Source of the DNA: Oceaniglobus trochenteri
GTDB lineage: Bacteria > Pseudomonadota > Alphaproteobacteria > Rhodobacterales > Rhodobacteraceae
DNA: 64,000 nt
Direction: 5' to 3'
Assembly (NCBI RefSeq): GCF_020529025.1
Contig: NZ_JACNMM010000005.1
Span: 248,001-312,000 of the forward strand
The translations under genes and the position numbers were made by a program. Every line of letters begins with the position of its first letter. The stretch's first letter is position 1. The notes under the pieces were generated by a model. The model ran no database searches. It saw only the letters and a program-made list of their open reading frames with translations, and had not been told where the DNA came from. This document shows positions 8,783-16,748 of this stretch, piece after piece.

Positions 8783-9961
8783 TTACGAGGCCGAGAACTT
8801 CAACAGCTTGATCGCGGCGAAATCGCTCACATCGCCGCCAACGCGCTTGGTGGCATAGAACAGGACATGGGGCTTGGCGCTGAACGGATCGCGCAGGATG
8901 CGCAGGTCGGGGCGCTCGGCGATGGTATAGCCGGCGCCGAAATCACCGAAGGCCACCGCATGGGAACCGCTGGCAATATCGGGCATGTCCTCGGCGATCA
9001 GAACGGGATAGCCCAGAAGGCGGGCAGGCTCACCGGCGGCCAGACCGTCGGACCACAGGAACCGCCCGTCGTTGTCCTTCAGCTTGCGCACCACACCGGC
9101 GGTCTTGCTGTTCATCACGAACGACCCGTTGGCGCGGTACTGCGCGCCCAGCGCATAGACCAGATCGACCAGCGAATCCGCACCGTCAAACGCCCCATCG
9201 GCCCCCGAGGCGACATAGCCCAGGGTGTCCCAGACCCAGACGTCATTGTCGACGGTGGTATGGGTCAGGAAACCGCGCGGCTTGTCCACACCGTCGCCGC
9301 CGACGAATGCCGCCGCCTCGGCGCGTGCGAACTTGTCGGCGATGCGCCCGGCCAGCCATCCCTCGATGTCGAAGGCCGCATCGTCCAGCAGACGCTGGCT
9401 CGCCTTCGGCAGCGCCGAAAGCTCGTGCAGCGGAATGACGATCCGGTCGATGGTCGGGGTGCCCGTCTCGCCCTGCGATCCGGTTTCGGTCGCCCAGCCC
9501 GCACCGATATCGGTGGTGTCGATCAGCACGTCATAGGAGGTCGCCTCGACATTCACCACATTGGCCACGGCCCGGATCGACGCGGTGGCGCGCAGAACCG
9601 ACTGCACGCTGGCGCTGGTCACCGGATCGACCAGGTAGCCGCCATCGCCGTTCACCGCGGTGTTCAGCGACTTGCCGTCCAGCTCCAGCCCGCGGAACCC
9701 GTCGTCATCGCCCGAGCGGACATAGGCCTCGAAGGCCTTCTGGTGCGGGGCTTCGGTTTCGGCCGTGCGCGCCAATGCGGGGCGGCCCGCCAACAGTGTC
9801 TTACGATCCAGCATGTTCACTCGCTCTTCGGCTTGTTTCAGTTTCGTCTCGATGCCGTCCTGAAATCGCTTCAGGTCGCCCACCAGCCCGTTCAACGCCC
9901 GGGCCACGGTCTCTTCGGGCAGATCTTCTCTGACCCCGGACTTCGTCTCGGTCTTGCTCAT
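8783..9961 (-). CDS. GTA gp5, major capsid protein (HK97 fold)
   Basis: 392-residue HK97-family major capsid protein. The first roughly 110 residues form a charged helical region (for example EETVARALNGLVGDLKRF) that corresponds to the scaffold/delta domain removed by the prohead protease. The shell domain follows, with GDGGYLVDPVTSASVQSVLR, WATETGSQGETGTPT and FFxVKRVGGDVSDFAAIKLL-like C-terminal sequence (FYATKRVGGDVSDFAA). A 28-base gap separates it from the protease gene upstream. Confidence 0.93.
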   Translation of the reverse strand: MSKTETKSGVREDLPEETVARALNGLVGDLKRFQDGIETKLKQAEERVNMLDRKTLLAGRPALARTAETEAPHQKAFEAYVRSGDDDGFRGLELDGKSLNTAVNGDGGYLVDPVTSASVQSVLRATASIRAVANVVNVEATSYDVLIDTTDIGAGWATETGSQGETGTPTIDRIVIPLHELSALPKASQRLLDDAAFDIEGWLAGRIADKFARAEAAAFVGGDGVDKPRGFLTHTTVDNDVWVWDTLGYVASGADGAFDGADSLVDLVYALGAQYRANGSFVMNSKTAGVVRKLKDNDGRFLWSDGLAAGEPARLLGYPVLIAEDMPDIASGSHAVAFGDFGAGYTIAERPDLRILRDPFSAKPHVLFYATKRVGGDVSDFAAIKLLKFSAS

Positions 9962-9989
9962 CGCAGTTCCTTTTCGGTGATGTGCGGAG

Positions 9990-10538
9990 TCAGCCCCGCG
10001 TCAACAGCCCGCGTGCGTCCTCGAGGGCCGCCGCCAGACCGCGCAGGGTGTCGGCCTCGGGCGCATCGCCCTTTGCCCCCACCCGCGCCTCGGGAAGCAT
10101 GGGGAAGGTCACCAAGGACACCTCCCACAGCTCCAACTCGTGCAGATGCCGCTTGCCGCCCGCATCCTTGCTTGCCTTCTTGGTGCGATACCCGATCGAC
10201 AGCCCGTCGATGGCCCCGGCATTGATCAACGCGATCGCCTCGCGCCCCTTGGCCACATCCGCCAGAATGCGGCCCTTGACGTAGAGGCCCCGCGCATCCT
10301 CGCGCACCTCGTCCCACACACCGATGGGCTGGGCCGGGTCGTGCTGCCACAGCATCTTGACCTTGCCACCCCTGGCGCTTAGCCCGGCCAGACAGGCCGC
10401 ATAGGCCCCCGCCGCCACCACGTCGCCGCCCTGATCGGGTGCGCCGAACAGGCTCGCATAGCCCTCGATCACCGATCCGTCGCTCACCGACACCTCGCCG
10501 CCGATCCGGCAGAACTTGCGCTCCAAATCGAATTCCAT
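9990..10538 (-). CDS. GTA gp4, prohead protease
   Basis: 182-residue HK97-type prohead serine protease (peptidase U35 family). The catalytic His lies in LWQHDPAQPIG and the Ser in GLSIGYRTKK. I chose the ATG at 10538 over one at 10544 because GGAGGA sits six bases before it, while it nearly touches the earlier ATG. The gene starts two bases after the portal stop codon. No separate small gene corresponding to RcGTA g3.5 is present between portal and protease. Confidence 0.9.
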   Translation of the reverse strand: MEFDLERKFCRIGGEVSVSDGSVIEGYASLFGAPDQGGDVVAAGAYAACLAGLSARGGKVKMLWQHDPAQPIGVWDEVREDARGLYVKGRILADVAKGREAIALINAGAIDGLSIGYRTKKASKDAGGKRHLHELELWEVSLVTFPMLPEARVGAKGDAPEADTLRGLAAALEDARGLLTRG

Positions 10539-10540
10539 GC

Positions 10541-11710
10541 TCATTCCTCCTCCAGCTTCGGCAGACCCAGCAGCGCCCGCTTTTCCCCGTCCGTCAGGAA
10601 GTCGGCCGCCGCCACCCGCGCCCATTGCGCATCGCGCTCGCCGCTCAGCGCGCTCACCTGATCCAGGTCGTATTTCAGCTCCACCGCCTCGCCGGTGAAC
10701 CCGGCCAGCCAGTGCGACACCGACGCACAGACCCGCGCCGCCAGCGGCAACACCGTCAGGCGGTAAAACGCCCGGTGCGCCTCGGCATAGTTGGCATAGG
10801 TCGCGTCACCGGGAATCCCCAACAGCATCGGCGGCACCCCGAAGGCCAGCGCGATCTCGCGCGCCGCCGCCTCCTTGGTCTTCTGAAATTCCATATCGGA
10901 TGGCGAAAACCCCATGGGTTTCCAGTCCAATCCACCTTCCAGAAGCATCGGCCGCCCGGCATTGCGCGCCCCCTGGTGGTGCGCCTCCATCTCGCTCACC
11001 AACCGGTCGTACTGATCGGCGCCCAACTGCCCCTGCCCATCGGTCCCGCGATAGACGATGGCGCCCGAAGGCCGCGCCGCATTGTCGAGCAGAGCCTTGC
11101 TCCACCGCGACGCCGCCGTGTGCACGTCCAGCGCCTGCGCGGCGGCCTGCATGGGCGACAGCCCGTAATGGTCGTCCTGCGGATGGAAGGATTTCACGTG
11201 GCAGACCGGGCTCACCCCGTCCTCCACCGTGAACCGGTGCTTCCTGCCCCCCACGGCATACTCGTACCCCACCGGCCAGCCATCGGCCCCGGGGATCAGG
11301 GTCATGCGATCGCTGCGCAGCACATGCAGCTCCAGCGGCACGCCGCCGGCACCCACCGCCTCAAGATACCCGTTCCCCGACAGCAGGATCTGACCGTAAA
11401 GCGCCTCGAACAACTCCGCCCGCCCCTGCCCGGCATTGGGCCGGTTCACCAACGACAACAGCGGATGCACGGCATAGCGCGTCCCGGCATCCTGCAACAC
11501 CAGCGGCAGGGCCGCCGCCGCCTCGGAGATCAGCCGCACACAGCGAAACCCCACCGGATTGCCCGCGAACCCGTTGCGCGTCAGCGACGTGGTGTCGCGC
11601 GCGCTCCAGGCCACGCGCCCCGACCCGCCCCAGGCCACGACCGGCCCGGTGGCCGATGCCTTGGCCTCGGGCGCCGCCGGGGCAGATCGCTTCAGAAAGT
11701 CAAACGCCAT
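10541..11710 (-). CDS. GTA gp3, portal protein
   Basis: 389-residue HK97-family portal protein that forms the DNA entry ring of the head. Family blocks include LTRNGFAGNPVGFRCVRLIS, LLSGNGYLEAVG, VCHVKSFHPQDDHYGLSP and IALAFGVPPMLLGIPGDATY. The start at 11710 (MAFDFLKRSA) has GAGGAG just upstream; an in-frame ATG at 11752 lies in poor-quality sequence. The gap 11711-11900 before it shows no convincing gene. Confidence 0.93.
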   Translation of the reverse strand: MAFDFLKRSAPAAPEAKASATGPVVAWGGSGRVAWSARDTTSLTRNGFAGNPVGFRCVRLISEAAAALPLVLQDAGTRYAVHPLLSLVNRPNAGQGRAELFEALYGQILLSGNGYLEAVGAGGVPLELHVLRSDRMTLIPGADGWPVGYEYAVGGRKHRFTVEDGVSPVCHVKSFHPQDDHYGLSPMQAAAQALDVHTAASRWSKALLDNAARPSGAIVYRGTDGQGQLGADQYDRLVSEMEAHHQGARNAGRPMLLEGGLDWKPMGFSPSDMEFQKTKEAAAREIALAFGVPPMLLGIPGDATYANYAEAHRAFYRLTVLPLAARVCASVSHWLAGFTGEAVELKYDLDQVSALSGERDAQWARVAAADFLTDGEKRALLGLPKLEEE

Positions 11711-11900
11711 GTTCCGCTCCTCTGTCGGCCCCCTGGGGCCACGTTCAGGCAACAGACAACCGGGCCACCGCCCGCATGGGGCGCAACCTGGTCTCGTACT
11801 GTCACCGCTTTCGGGGTCTTCCGGCCCCCCCTGGCCGGATGCCGCAGGGGGGCCACGTCAACTCGTGGGATCACTTTCCCATAAAGGTTTAACCACCACG

Positions 11901-13229
11901 CTAACGCAGCGTACGCACCTTGGGTGCCATCCGCGCAACACCCGGTTCCAGGATCAGATCGTGCAGCGCCCAGACCAGAGCATCCACACGGTCGGGGCTG
12001 CCCGCGCCCTCGTATCCGGCGGTCGTCATGCGGCACATCTGCTCTTCCAGGGCACCAAGGCCGGGCATATGCGCCACGCGCCCCTGCTCATAGAGCGCCG
12101 CCGCAGGCTCGGCCCGGGCCACCTTGCCGCGCGTGGCGTGAACGCCCCGATAGGCGATCAGCGGGTCCACCTGCCGAACGACGGTTTCCACCAGATCGCC
12201 GCCCTGATTCACCTCGGCCACCAGCCGGTCGGCCTTCCACCGCCGCGCCGCCGCCACCGCCGCGCTCGCCCACTGATGGGGCGAGGCCGCCGATACGCTG
12301 GCATCCTCCAACACCACGGCGCGCCACTCCTTCGGCTCACCCGTGGTGATCGCGCCCACCACGACGATGCCGCAATCGTCGCTGGCCTTGCCGCCCGTCA
12401 CCGGCGGATCCACCGCCACGACGATGCGCGACACCTCAGGCCGTTCGGCCACCTTGCAGGCCTCCAGCGCACCGATGGACCACAGCGCCCCCTCGGCATC
12501 CTCCAGCAACAGCCCGTCCAACTCCTGCCGCCCCAGCCGGGTGTCGTGATACCGCGCCACCACCTCGTCCAGAAACGACCGCGCCAGGTTGGCCCGGTTC
12601 GCGCTGGTGGGCGCATGGGTCTGCACGGTCGACGGATTGGCCAGAATGTCCTTCAACACCGCCACGTTGCGCGGCGTCGTCGTCACGCACTGACGCGGAT
12701 GATCGCCCAGCCGCAGGGCGAACTGCAGCATGTCCCAGGCCTCGCCGCCCTTCTTCCACTTGGCCAGCTCGTCCACCCAGGCCGCGTCGAACTGCGGCCC
12801 GCGCAGCCCCTCGGGCTCATGGGCGGAAAACACCTGCGCCACCGCACCGTTGGGCCAGACCAACCGCTTGCGCCCCGCCTCCCAGACGGGGCGGCGATCA
12901 GGCGGCGAACAGGCGAGAATGCCCGATTCACCGAAAATCATCACCTCGCGCACCTGGTCCTGGGTTTCCCCGATCAGCGCCACGCGCCGTGATCGCCCCG
13001 GGTCCAGCGGCATGTTGCCCTCGACCTCGGCGCGCACCCATTCGGCCCCGGCGCGCGTCTTGCCCGCCCCGCGCCCCCCCATGATCACCCAGGTGCGCCA
13101 ATCGCCCCCGGGGGGCAACTGATGCTCCATCGCCCAGAATTCAAAGAGGTACGGAAGGCCCAACAGGGCCTCCTCGCTTAAGCCATCCAGAAACTCAGAC
13201 TGGGCCGCGATGGGCGCGGAGGCGATCAA
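11901..13229 (-). CDS. GTA gp2, terminase large subunit
   Basis: About 442 residues: the packaging ATPase-nuclease. The Walker A motif GGRGAGKT is at about residues 51-58, the Walker B region is FDAAWVDELAKW, and the C-terminal RNase H-like nuclease starts at VVAVDPPVTGGK. No ATG gives a clean N-terminus. A TTG at 13229 (IASAPIAAQSEFLDGLS follows) has GGGAG five bases upstream and gives the normal family length. The nearest upstream ATG (13334) would extend 35 residues through the gp1 coding region in another frame. With the TTG start the overlap with gp1 is 35 bases. Confidence 0.88.
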   Translation of the reverse strand: MIASAPIAAQSEFLDGLSEEALLGLPYLFEFWAMEHQLPPGGDWRTWVIMGGRGAGKTRAGAEWVRAEVEGNMPLDPGRSRRVALIGETQDQVREVMIFGESGILACSPPDRRPVWEAGRKRLVWPNGAVAQVFSAHEPEGLRGPQFDAAWVDELAKWKKGGEAWDMLQFALRLGDHPRQCVTTTPRNVAVLKDILANPSTVQTHAPTSANRANLARSFLDEVVARYHDTRLGRQELDGLLLEDAEGALWSIGALEACKVAERPEVSRIVVAVDPPVTGGKASDDCGIVVVGAITTGEPKEWRAVVLEDASVSAASPHQWASAAVAAARRWKADRLVAEVNQGGDLVETVVRQVDPLIAYRGVHATRGKVARAEPAAALYEQGRVAHMPGLGALEEQMCRMTTAGYEGAGSPDRVDALVWALHDLILEPGVARMAPKVRTLR

Positions 13230-13536
13230 GCGCGCTCCCGATCTCACCGCGCACGGCGTCGAAGTCGATGGCATAGTCATGGACGATTCCGCGGTTGCGC
13301 CGCTCAAGCTCTTCAACTTTTTTCCTTTCGTCAAAAAGGGTCTGCGTGGCGCGGGTATAATTGCCCGTCACCCGCTTGATCTCGGCCTCGGAAATCTCGG
13401 TCCGATCCCGAAAATAAAGGCGCATGGCGATCAGCTCTTCCAATGCGCCGGCATAGTGTTCCTCGGCCTCCCGCAGCAAAAGCTGGGACGACTCTCGTTC
13501 TGTCTTGTCGGCGTTCGCCATTCTGTGGGCACCCAT
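13195..13536 (-). CDS. GTA gp1, small terminase-like protein
   Basis: 113 residues, strongly charged and helical (SQLLLREAEEHYAGALEEL; KVEELERRNRGIVHDYAIDF), fitting the small terminase role given to gp1 in RcGTA. Two ATG starts are possible, 13536 and 13521; neither has a good Shine-Dalgarno sequence, so initiation may be weak. It is the first gene after the promoter and leader terminator described at 13568-13658 and overlaps gp2. Confidence 0.8.
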   Translation of the reverse strand: MGAHRMANADKTERESSQLLLREAEEHYAGALEELIAMRLYFRDRTEISEAEIKRVTGNYTRATQTLFDERKKVEELERRNRGIVHDYAIDFDAVRGEIGSALDRLRAHRGPV

Positions 13537-13567
13537 TTGCTAAGGAACCCCCCGTCCGATCGGGCAT

Positions 13568-13603
13568 AAAAAAAGCGACGCAGGGCCGCTGGCCCCCGTC
13601 GCT
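13568..13603 (-). terminator. Intrinsic terminator in the GTA leader
   Basis: On the minus strand AGCGACG, a GC-rich inner stem (GGGGCC / GGCCCTG) and CGTCGCT form a hairpin followed directly by seven T. It lies upstream of gp1 and downstream of the sigma70-like boxes at 13630-13658, so it should also cut transcripts that start at that promoter. It would additionally stop read-through from mltG. Confidence 0.82.
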
Positions 13604-13629
13604 CTCGTCATGTCCGTCACTGCCTGACC

Positions 13630-13658
13630 GGTATATCCCAATAGGCCGCGAAAGTCAA
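13630..13658 (-). promoter_or_regulatory. Putative sigma70-type promoter for the GTA cluster
   Basis: Minus strand TTGACT (13658-13653), a 17-base spacer and TATACC (13635-13630). The surroundings are AT-rich compared with the rest of the window. The start point would be near 13622, about 85 bases before gp1. Assignment is by eye from consensus only. Confidence 0.55.
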
Positions 13659-13687
13659 TATTTTCCGTTATATATCAGATACCTGCG

Positions 13688-13722
13688 CACGGTCCGGTTA
13701 ACAAATCGCTAACCGGACCGTG
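13688..13722. repeat. Perfect 13-bp inverted repeat between mltG and GTA promoter
   Basis: CACGGTCCGGTTA and TAACCGGACCGTG pair perfectly around a 9-base loop. The repeat starts ten bases after the mltG stop and ends about 30 bases upstream of the -35 box of the GTA promoter. There is no T run after it on either strand, so it is either a U-less terminator/3' stabiliser of the mltG mRNA or a protein-binding site for GTA control. Confidence 0.7.
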
Positions 13723-13731
13723 GCAAAGGCC

Positions 13732-14883
13732 TCACTCCGCGCGCTCGGCCTCGATCTTGCGCCAGCGCGCGACGTTCTCGTTATGCTCGGCCAGGGTGCG
13801 GGCAAAGGCATGGCCGCCCGTGCCATCGGCGACGAAGAACAGGAACTCGCTCGTCGCGGGGTTGACCGCCGCCTTGATGCTGGCAAGGCCAGGGTTGGCA
13901 ATCGGCGTCGGCGGCAAACCATCGATGCGATAGGTGTTATAGGGCGTCTCGCGGTCCAACTCGCTGCGCCGAAGCCCGCGCCCCAGCACACCCTGCCCCT
14001 TGGTGATGCCATAGATCACCGCCGGGTCGGTCTGAAGCCGCATTCCCTGGCGCAGACGGTTGACGAAAACAGCCGCCACCTCCTCGCGTTCCTCCGGCAC
14101 ACCGGTTTCCTTCTCGATCAGCGAAGCAAGGATCAGCGCCTCTTCCGGCGTGGCCACGGGAAGATCGTCGTCGCGGTTGCGCCAGGCCTCGGCCAGGCGC
14201 TCTTCCTGCCTGGCAACCATCCGCGCCACCAGCTCACCACGGTCGGCCCCCGGACGCACCTCATAGCTGTCGGGCGCCAGCGTGCCCTCGGCGGGAAGGT
14301 CATCCACCTCGCCGGTCATGAACTCGGCCGCTTTCAGCCCCTCGATCACCTGCCAGCTTGTCACGCCCTCGGCCATCGAGATGCTGAACCGCGTGTCGGC
14401 CTTGTCGCGCACGTTCAGGTACTCCGCCGGTTCCTCGCCGCTGACCGGGTCGAACTCGGCCTTGTTGACGAAACGGTTCGTGGCGGGGTCAAGCTCGCGC
14501 ACCCGCATCTCAAGGGCGGTCACACCGATGTTCAGAACCACCGCGACACCACAGGTCGACGCGCCGCCGCGGGTGACGATTTCGACGATCTGCTCCATCG
14601 ACGCACGTTCCGGCACAAGAAAGCTCCCGGCCTTCAGCGCGCTCGACTTGTCGGAATAATCGGCCCCGATGCGAAAGATCTGCGGGCTGCTCACCGCGCC
14701 CTGTTCGGCCAGGTCTTCGGACACGCGGCTCATGGTCGAACCGCTTTCAACCCGCAGGCAGATCGCCTGTTCCAGCGGGCCCTCTTGCGTGTACTGGGCC
14801 TTGCCCCAGGCCACCAGCCCGCCAAGCGCCACCAGCACCACGATGAAAAGAGACAGGAAATTCGAGGCGATATGGCGCCACAT
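13732..14883 (-). CDS. mltG: Endolytic murein transglycosylase MltG
   Basis: 383-residue inner-membrane enzyme that cuts nascent glycan strands and so sets their length. One N-terminal membrane helix (about residues 8-26, NFLSLFIVVLVALGGLVAW) anchors a periplasmic domain. The YceG/MltG catalytic block LIEKETGVPEER (about residues 255-266) holds the catalytic Glu, probably E257; further family blocks are LQTDPAVIYG and TPYNTYRIDGLPPTPIANPG. The ATG shares one base with the fabF stop, which is the usual coupling in Rhodobacterales. Confidence 0.95.
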   Translation of the reverse strand: MWRHIASNFLSLFIVVLVALGGLVAWGKAQYTQEGPLEQAICLRVESGSTMSRVSEDLAEQGAVSSPQIFRIGADYSDKSSALKAGSFLVPERASMEQIVEIVTRGGASTCGVAVVLNIGVTALEMRVRELDPATNRFVNKAEFDPVSGEEPAEYLNVRDKADTRFSISMAEGVTSWQVIEGLKAAEFMTGEVDDLPAEGTLAPDSYEVRPGADRGELVARMVARQEERLAEAWRNRDDDLPVATPEEALILASLIEKETGVPEEREEVAAVFVNRLRQGMRLQTDPAVIYGITKGQGVLGRGLRRSELDRETPYNTYRIDGLPPTPIANPGLASIKAAVNPATSEFLFFVADGTGGHAFARTLAEHNENVARWRKIEAERAE

Positions 14884-16145
14884 CAGGTCTTGACCCGTCG
14901 CATGATCAGCGCCGCGTTGGTGCCGCCGAACCCGAAGGAGTTCGACAGGACAACGTCGATCTCACGCTCGACCTTGGCATTGGGCGCCAGGTCGATCTTC
15001 GTCTCGGCATCGGGGTTGTCCAGGTTCAGGGTCGGCGGCGCCACCTGATCGCGCATGGCAAGGATGCAGAAGATCGCCTCGATCGCGCCGGCCGCACCCA
15101 GAAGGTGCCCGGTCGAGGATTTGGTCGACGACATCGTGACCTTGCCCGCCGCATCGCCCACCAGGCGTTCAACCGCGCCCAGTTCGATGGTGTCGGCCAT
15201 GGTGCTGGTGCCGTGGGCGTTGACGTAATCGATCTCGCCCGCGTCGATCCCGGCCCGCGCAACGGCGGCCTTCATCGCCCGCTCGGCGCCCTCGTGGTTG
15301 GGGGGCGGGGCAGTGATGTGGTGGGCGTCGCCCGACAGCCCGTAACCGATGACCTCGCCATAGATCTTCGCACCGCGCGCCAGGGCGTGTTCGTATTCCT
15401 CAAGAACGACGACACCCGCCCCCTCGCCCATGACGAAACCGTCGCGGTCCTTGTCCCAGGGGCGCGACGCCTTCGTCGGATCGTCGCCCCGCCCGGTCGA
15501 AAGCGCCTTGCAGGCGTTGAACCCGGCAATCCCGATTTCCGAGATCGGGCTTTCGGCACCGCCCGCGATCATCACGTCGGCGTCGCCCCACTGGATCAGC
15601 CGCGCCGCATCCCCGATGGCATGGGCCCCGGTTGAACAGGCCGTGACAACGGCGTGGTTCGGCCCCTTGAAGCCATAGCGGATGGAAACCTGGCCGCTGA
15701 TCAGGTTGATCAACGCGCCGGGAATGAAAAAGGGCGAAACGCGCCGCGGCCCCCTTTCGTGCAACAGAACGGCGGTGTCGGCGATGGATTGCAGCCCGCC
15801 GATGCCCGAACCGATCATCACACCGGTGCGCACGCGGTCTTCCTCGTCCTTGGGCATCCAGCCCGAATCCTCGACCGCCTGCTGCGCCGCCGCCATCCCG
15901 TAAAGAATGAAGTCATCGACCTTGCGCTGCTCTTTCGGCTCCATGAAATCGTCGGGGTTGAAGGTGCCATTGCTGCCGTCGCCGCGCGGCACCTCGCAGG
16001 CGTAACCGGTCGCAAGGCGCCCGGCATCGAACCGCGTGATCGGGCCCGCGCCCGATTCCCCGGCCAGAAGTTTGCTCCATGTGGCTTCGACACCGCTGGC
16101 CAGAGGGCTGACCATGCCCAATCCCGTGACAACAACTCGACGCAT
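14883..16145 (-). CDS. fabF: 3-oxoacyl-ACP synthase II
   Basis: 420-residue condensing enzyme of fatty acid elongation. The catalytic triad is visible as C170 (VVTACSTGAH), H311 (NAHGTSTMADT) and H347 (KSSTGHLLGA). I start at 16145 (MRRVVVTGLGMVSPLA), which has GGAG eight bases upstream; an ATG six codons earlier lacks a site. The gene is separated from acpP by an intrinsic terminator and runs into mltG. Confidence 0.96.
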   Translation of the reverse strand: MRRVVVTGLGMVSPLASGVEATWSKLLAGESGAGPITRFDAGRLATGYACEVPRGDGSNGTFNPDDFMEPKEQRKVDDFILYGMAAAQQAVEDSGWMPKDEEDRVRTGVMIGSGIGGLQSIADTAVLLHERGPRRVSPFFIPGALINLISGQVSIRYGFKGPNHAVVTACSTGAHAIGDAARLIQWGDADVMIAGGAESPISEIGIAGFNACKALSTGRGDDPTKASRPWDKDRDGFVMGEGAGVVVLEEYEHALARGAKIYGEVIGYGLSGDAHHITAPPPNHEGAERAMKAAVARAGIDAGEIDYVNAHGTSTMADTIELGAVERLVGDAAGKVTMSSTKSSTGHLLGAAGAIEAIFCILAMRDQVAPPTLNLDNPDAETKIDLAPNAKVEREIDVVLSNSFGFGGTNAALIMRRVKT

Positions 16146-16255
16146 ATGTTTGTCTCCGCTCATCTCTTTGCCGAAGTGATACACCGCCCCTTGCGACGGT
16201 GAAAGAGGCGCCGCACCGGGCGGCATCACCCCGCCGGGGCCGTCCCCAAAAATGG

Positions 16256-16287
16256 AAAAAGCGGTGAATCCCATCGGAAACACCGCC
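16256..16287 (-). terminator. Intrinsic terminator after acpP
   Basis: On the minus strand GCGGTG and CACCGC form a 6-bp stem with a 14-base loop, followed by five T (bases 16260-16256). It separates acpP from fabF, which suggests that acpP has its own abundant short transcript. Confidence 0.6.
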
Positions 16288-16326
16288 TTACTTCAATTTG
16301 TCCGGCCCGCAGCCCGGAACGTCCGA

Positions 16327-16560
16327 TCAGGAAGCTTCGGAAATGAACTTCACGGCATCGCCAAAAGTCTGGATCGTCTCGGCGGCGTCGTCCGGGATCT
16401 CGATACCGAACTCTTCTTCGAAGGCCATGACCAGTTCGACGGTATCCAGGCTGTCGGCGCCCAGATCGTCGATGAACGAAGCGTTCTCGGTCACTTTTTC
16501 TTCTTCAACGCCCAGATGCTCGACGACGATCTTCTTAACGCGATCTGCGATGTCGCTCAT
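16327..16560 (-). CDS. acpP: Acyl carrier protein
   Basis: 77-residue acidic ACP that carries growing acyl chains on phosphopantetheine attached to S37 in [12 protein letters not shown]. Length and the [20 protein letters not shown] segment are typical. It lies between fabG and fabF with a candidate promoter upstream (16684-16711) and a terminator downstream, so it is probably transcribed alone. Confidence 0.97.
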   Translation of the reverse strand: MSDIADRVKKIVVEHLGVEEEKVTENASFIDDLGADSLDTVELVMAFEEEFGIEIPDDAAETIQTFGDAVKFISEAS

Positions 16561-16683
16561 GTCACTTCCTCTTAGGTTCCTCGGGGCGATGCCCCGCTGT
16601 CAGTACGGCCCTGCGGCCATGATCCCTACCATATGGCAGTCTTCGGCGGGTTCGCCAAGCGTTCCCGCAAAATTCGTGCGCCG

Positions 16684-16711
16684 CCTATATCATACCATCT
16701 GGATAAGGCAA
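16684..16711 (-). promoter_or_regulatory. Putative acpP promoter
   Basis: Minus strand TTGCCT (16711-16706), 16-base spacer, TATAGG (16689-16684). It would start transcription about 115 bases upstream of acpP, just after the hairpin that follows fabG. Consensus match only. Confidence 0.45.
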
Positions 16712-16722
16712 TCGCTTTCACC

Positions 16723-16742
16723 CCGGGGCAAAGCGGCCCCGG
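16723..16742 (-). terminator. GC hairpin just after fabG, possible terminator
   Basis: CCGGGGC and GCCCCGG form a perfect 7-bp stem around a 6-base loop, starting seven bases after the fabG stop. There is no T run, so termination is uncertain; it may instead protect the fabD-fabG mRNA end. Confidence 0.4.
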
Positions 16743-16748
16743 CAATGC

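Noticed and set aside
11692-12036. A possible small gene in the gp2-gp3 gap
   Set aside because: Most of the frame overlaps gp2 in another frame; the part within the gap would need a GTG start, has no good ribosome site and no recognised match. Too weak to list.
1-13536. Interpretation as a prophage
   Set aside because: No integrase, repressor, replication or lysis genes and no att repeats; gene order and family content match a gene transfer agent. The left end is cut by the window edge, so distal genes are unseen.
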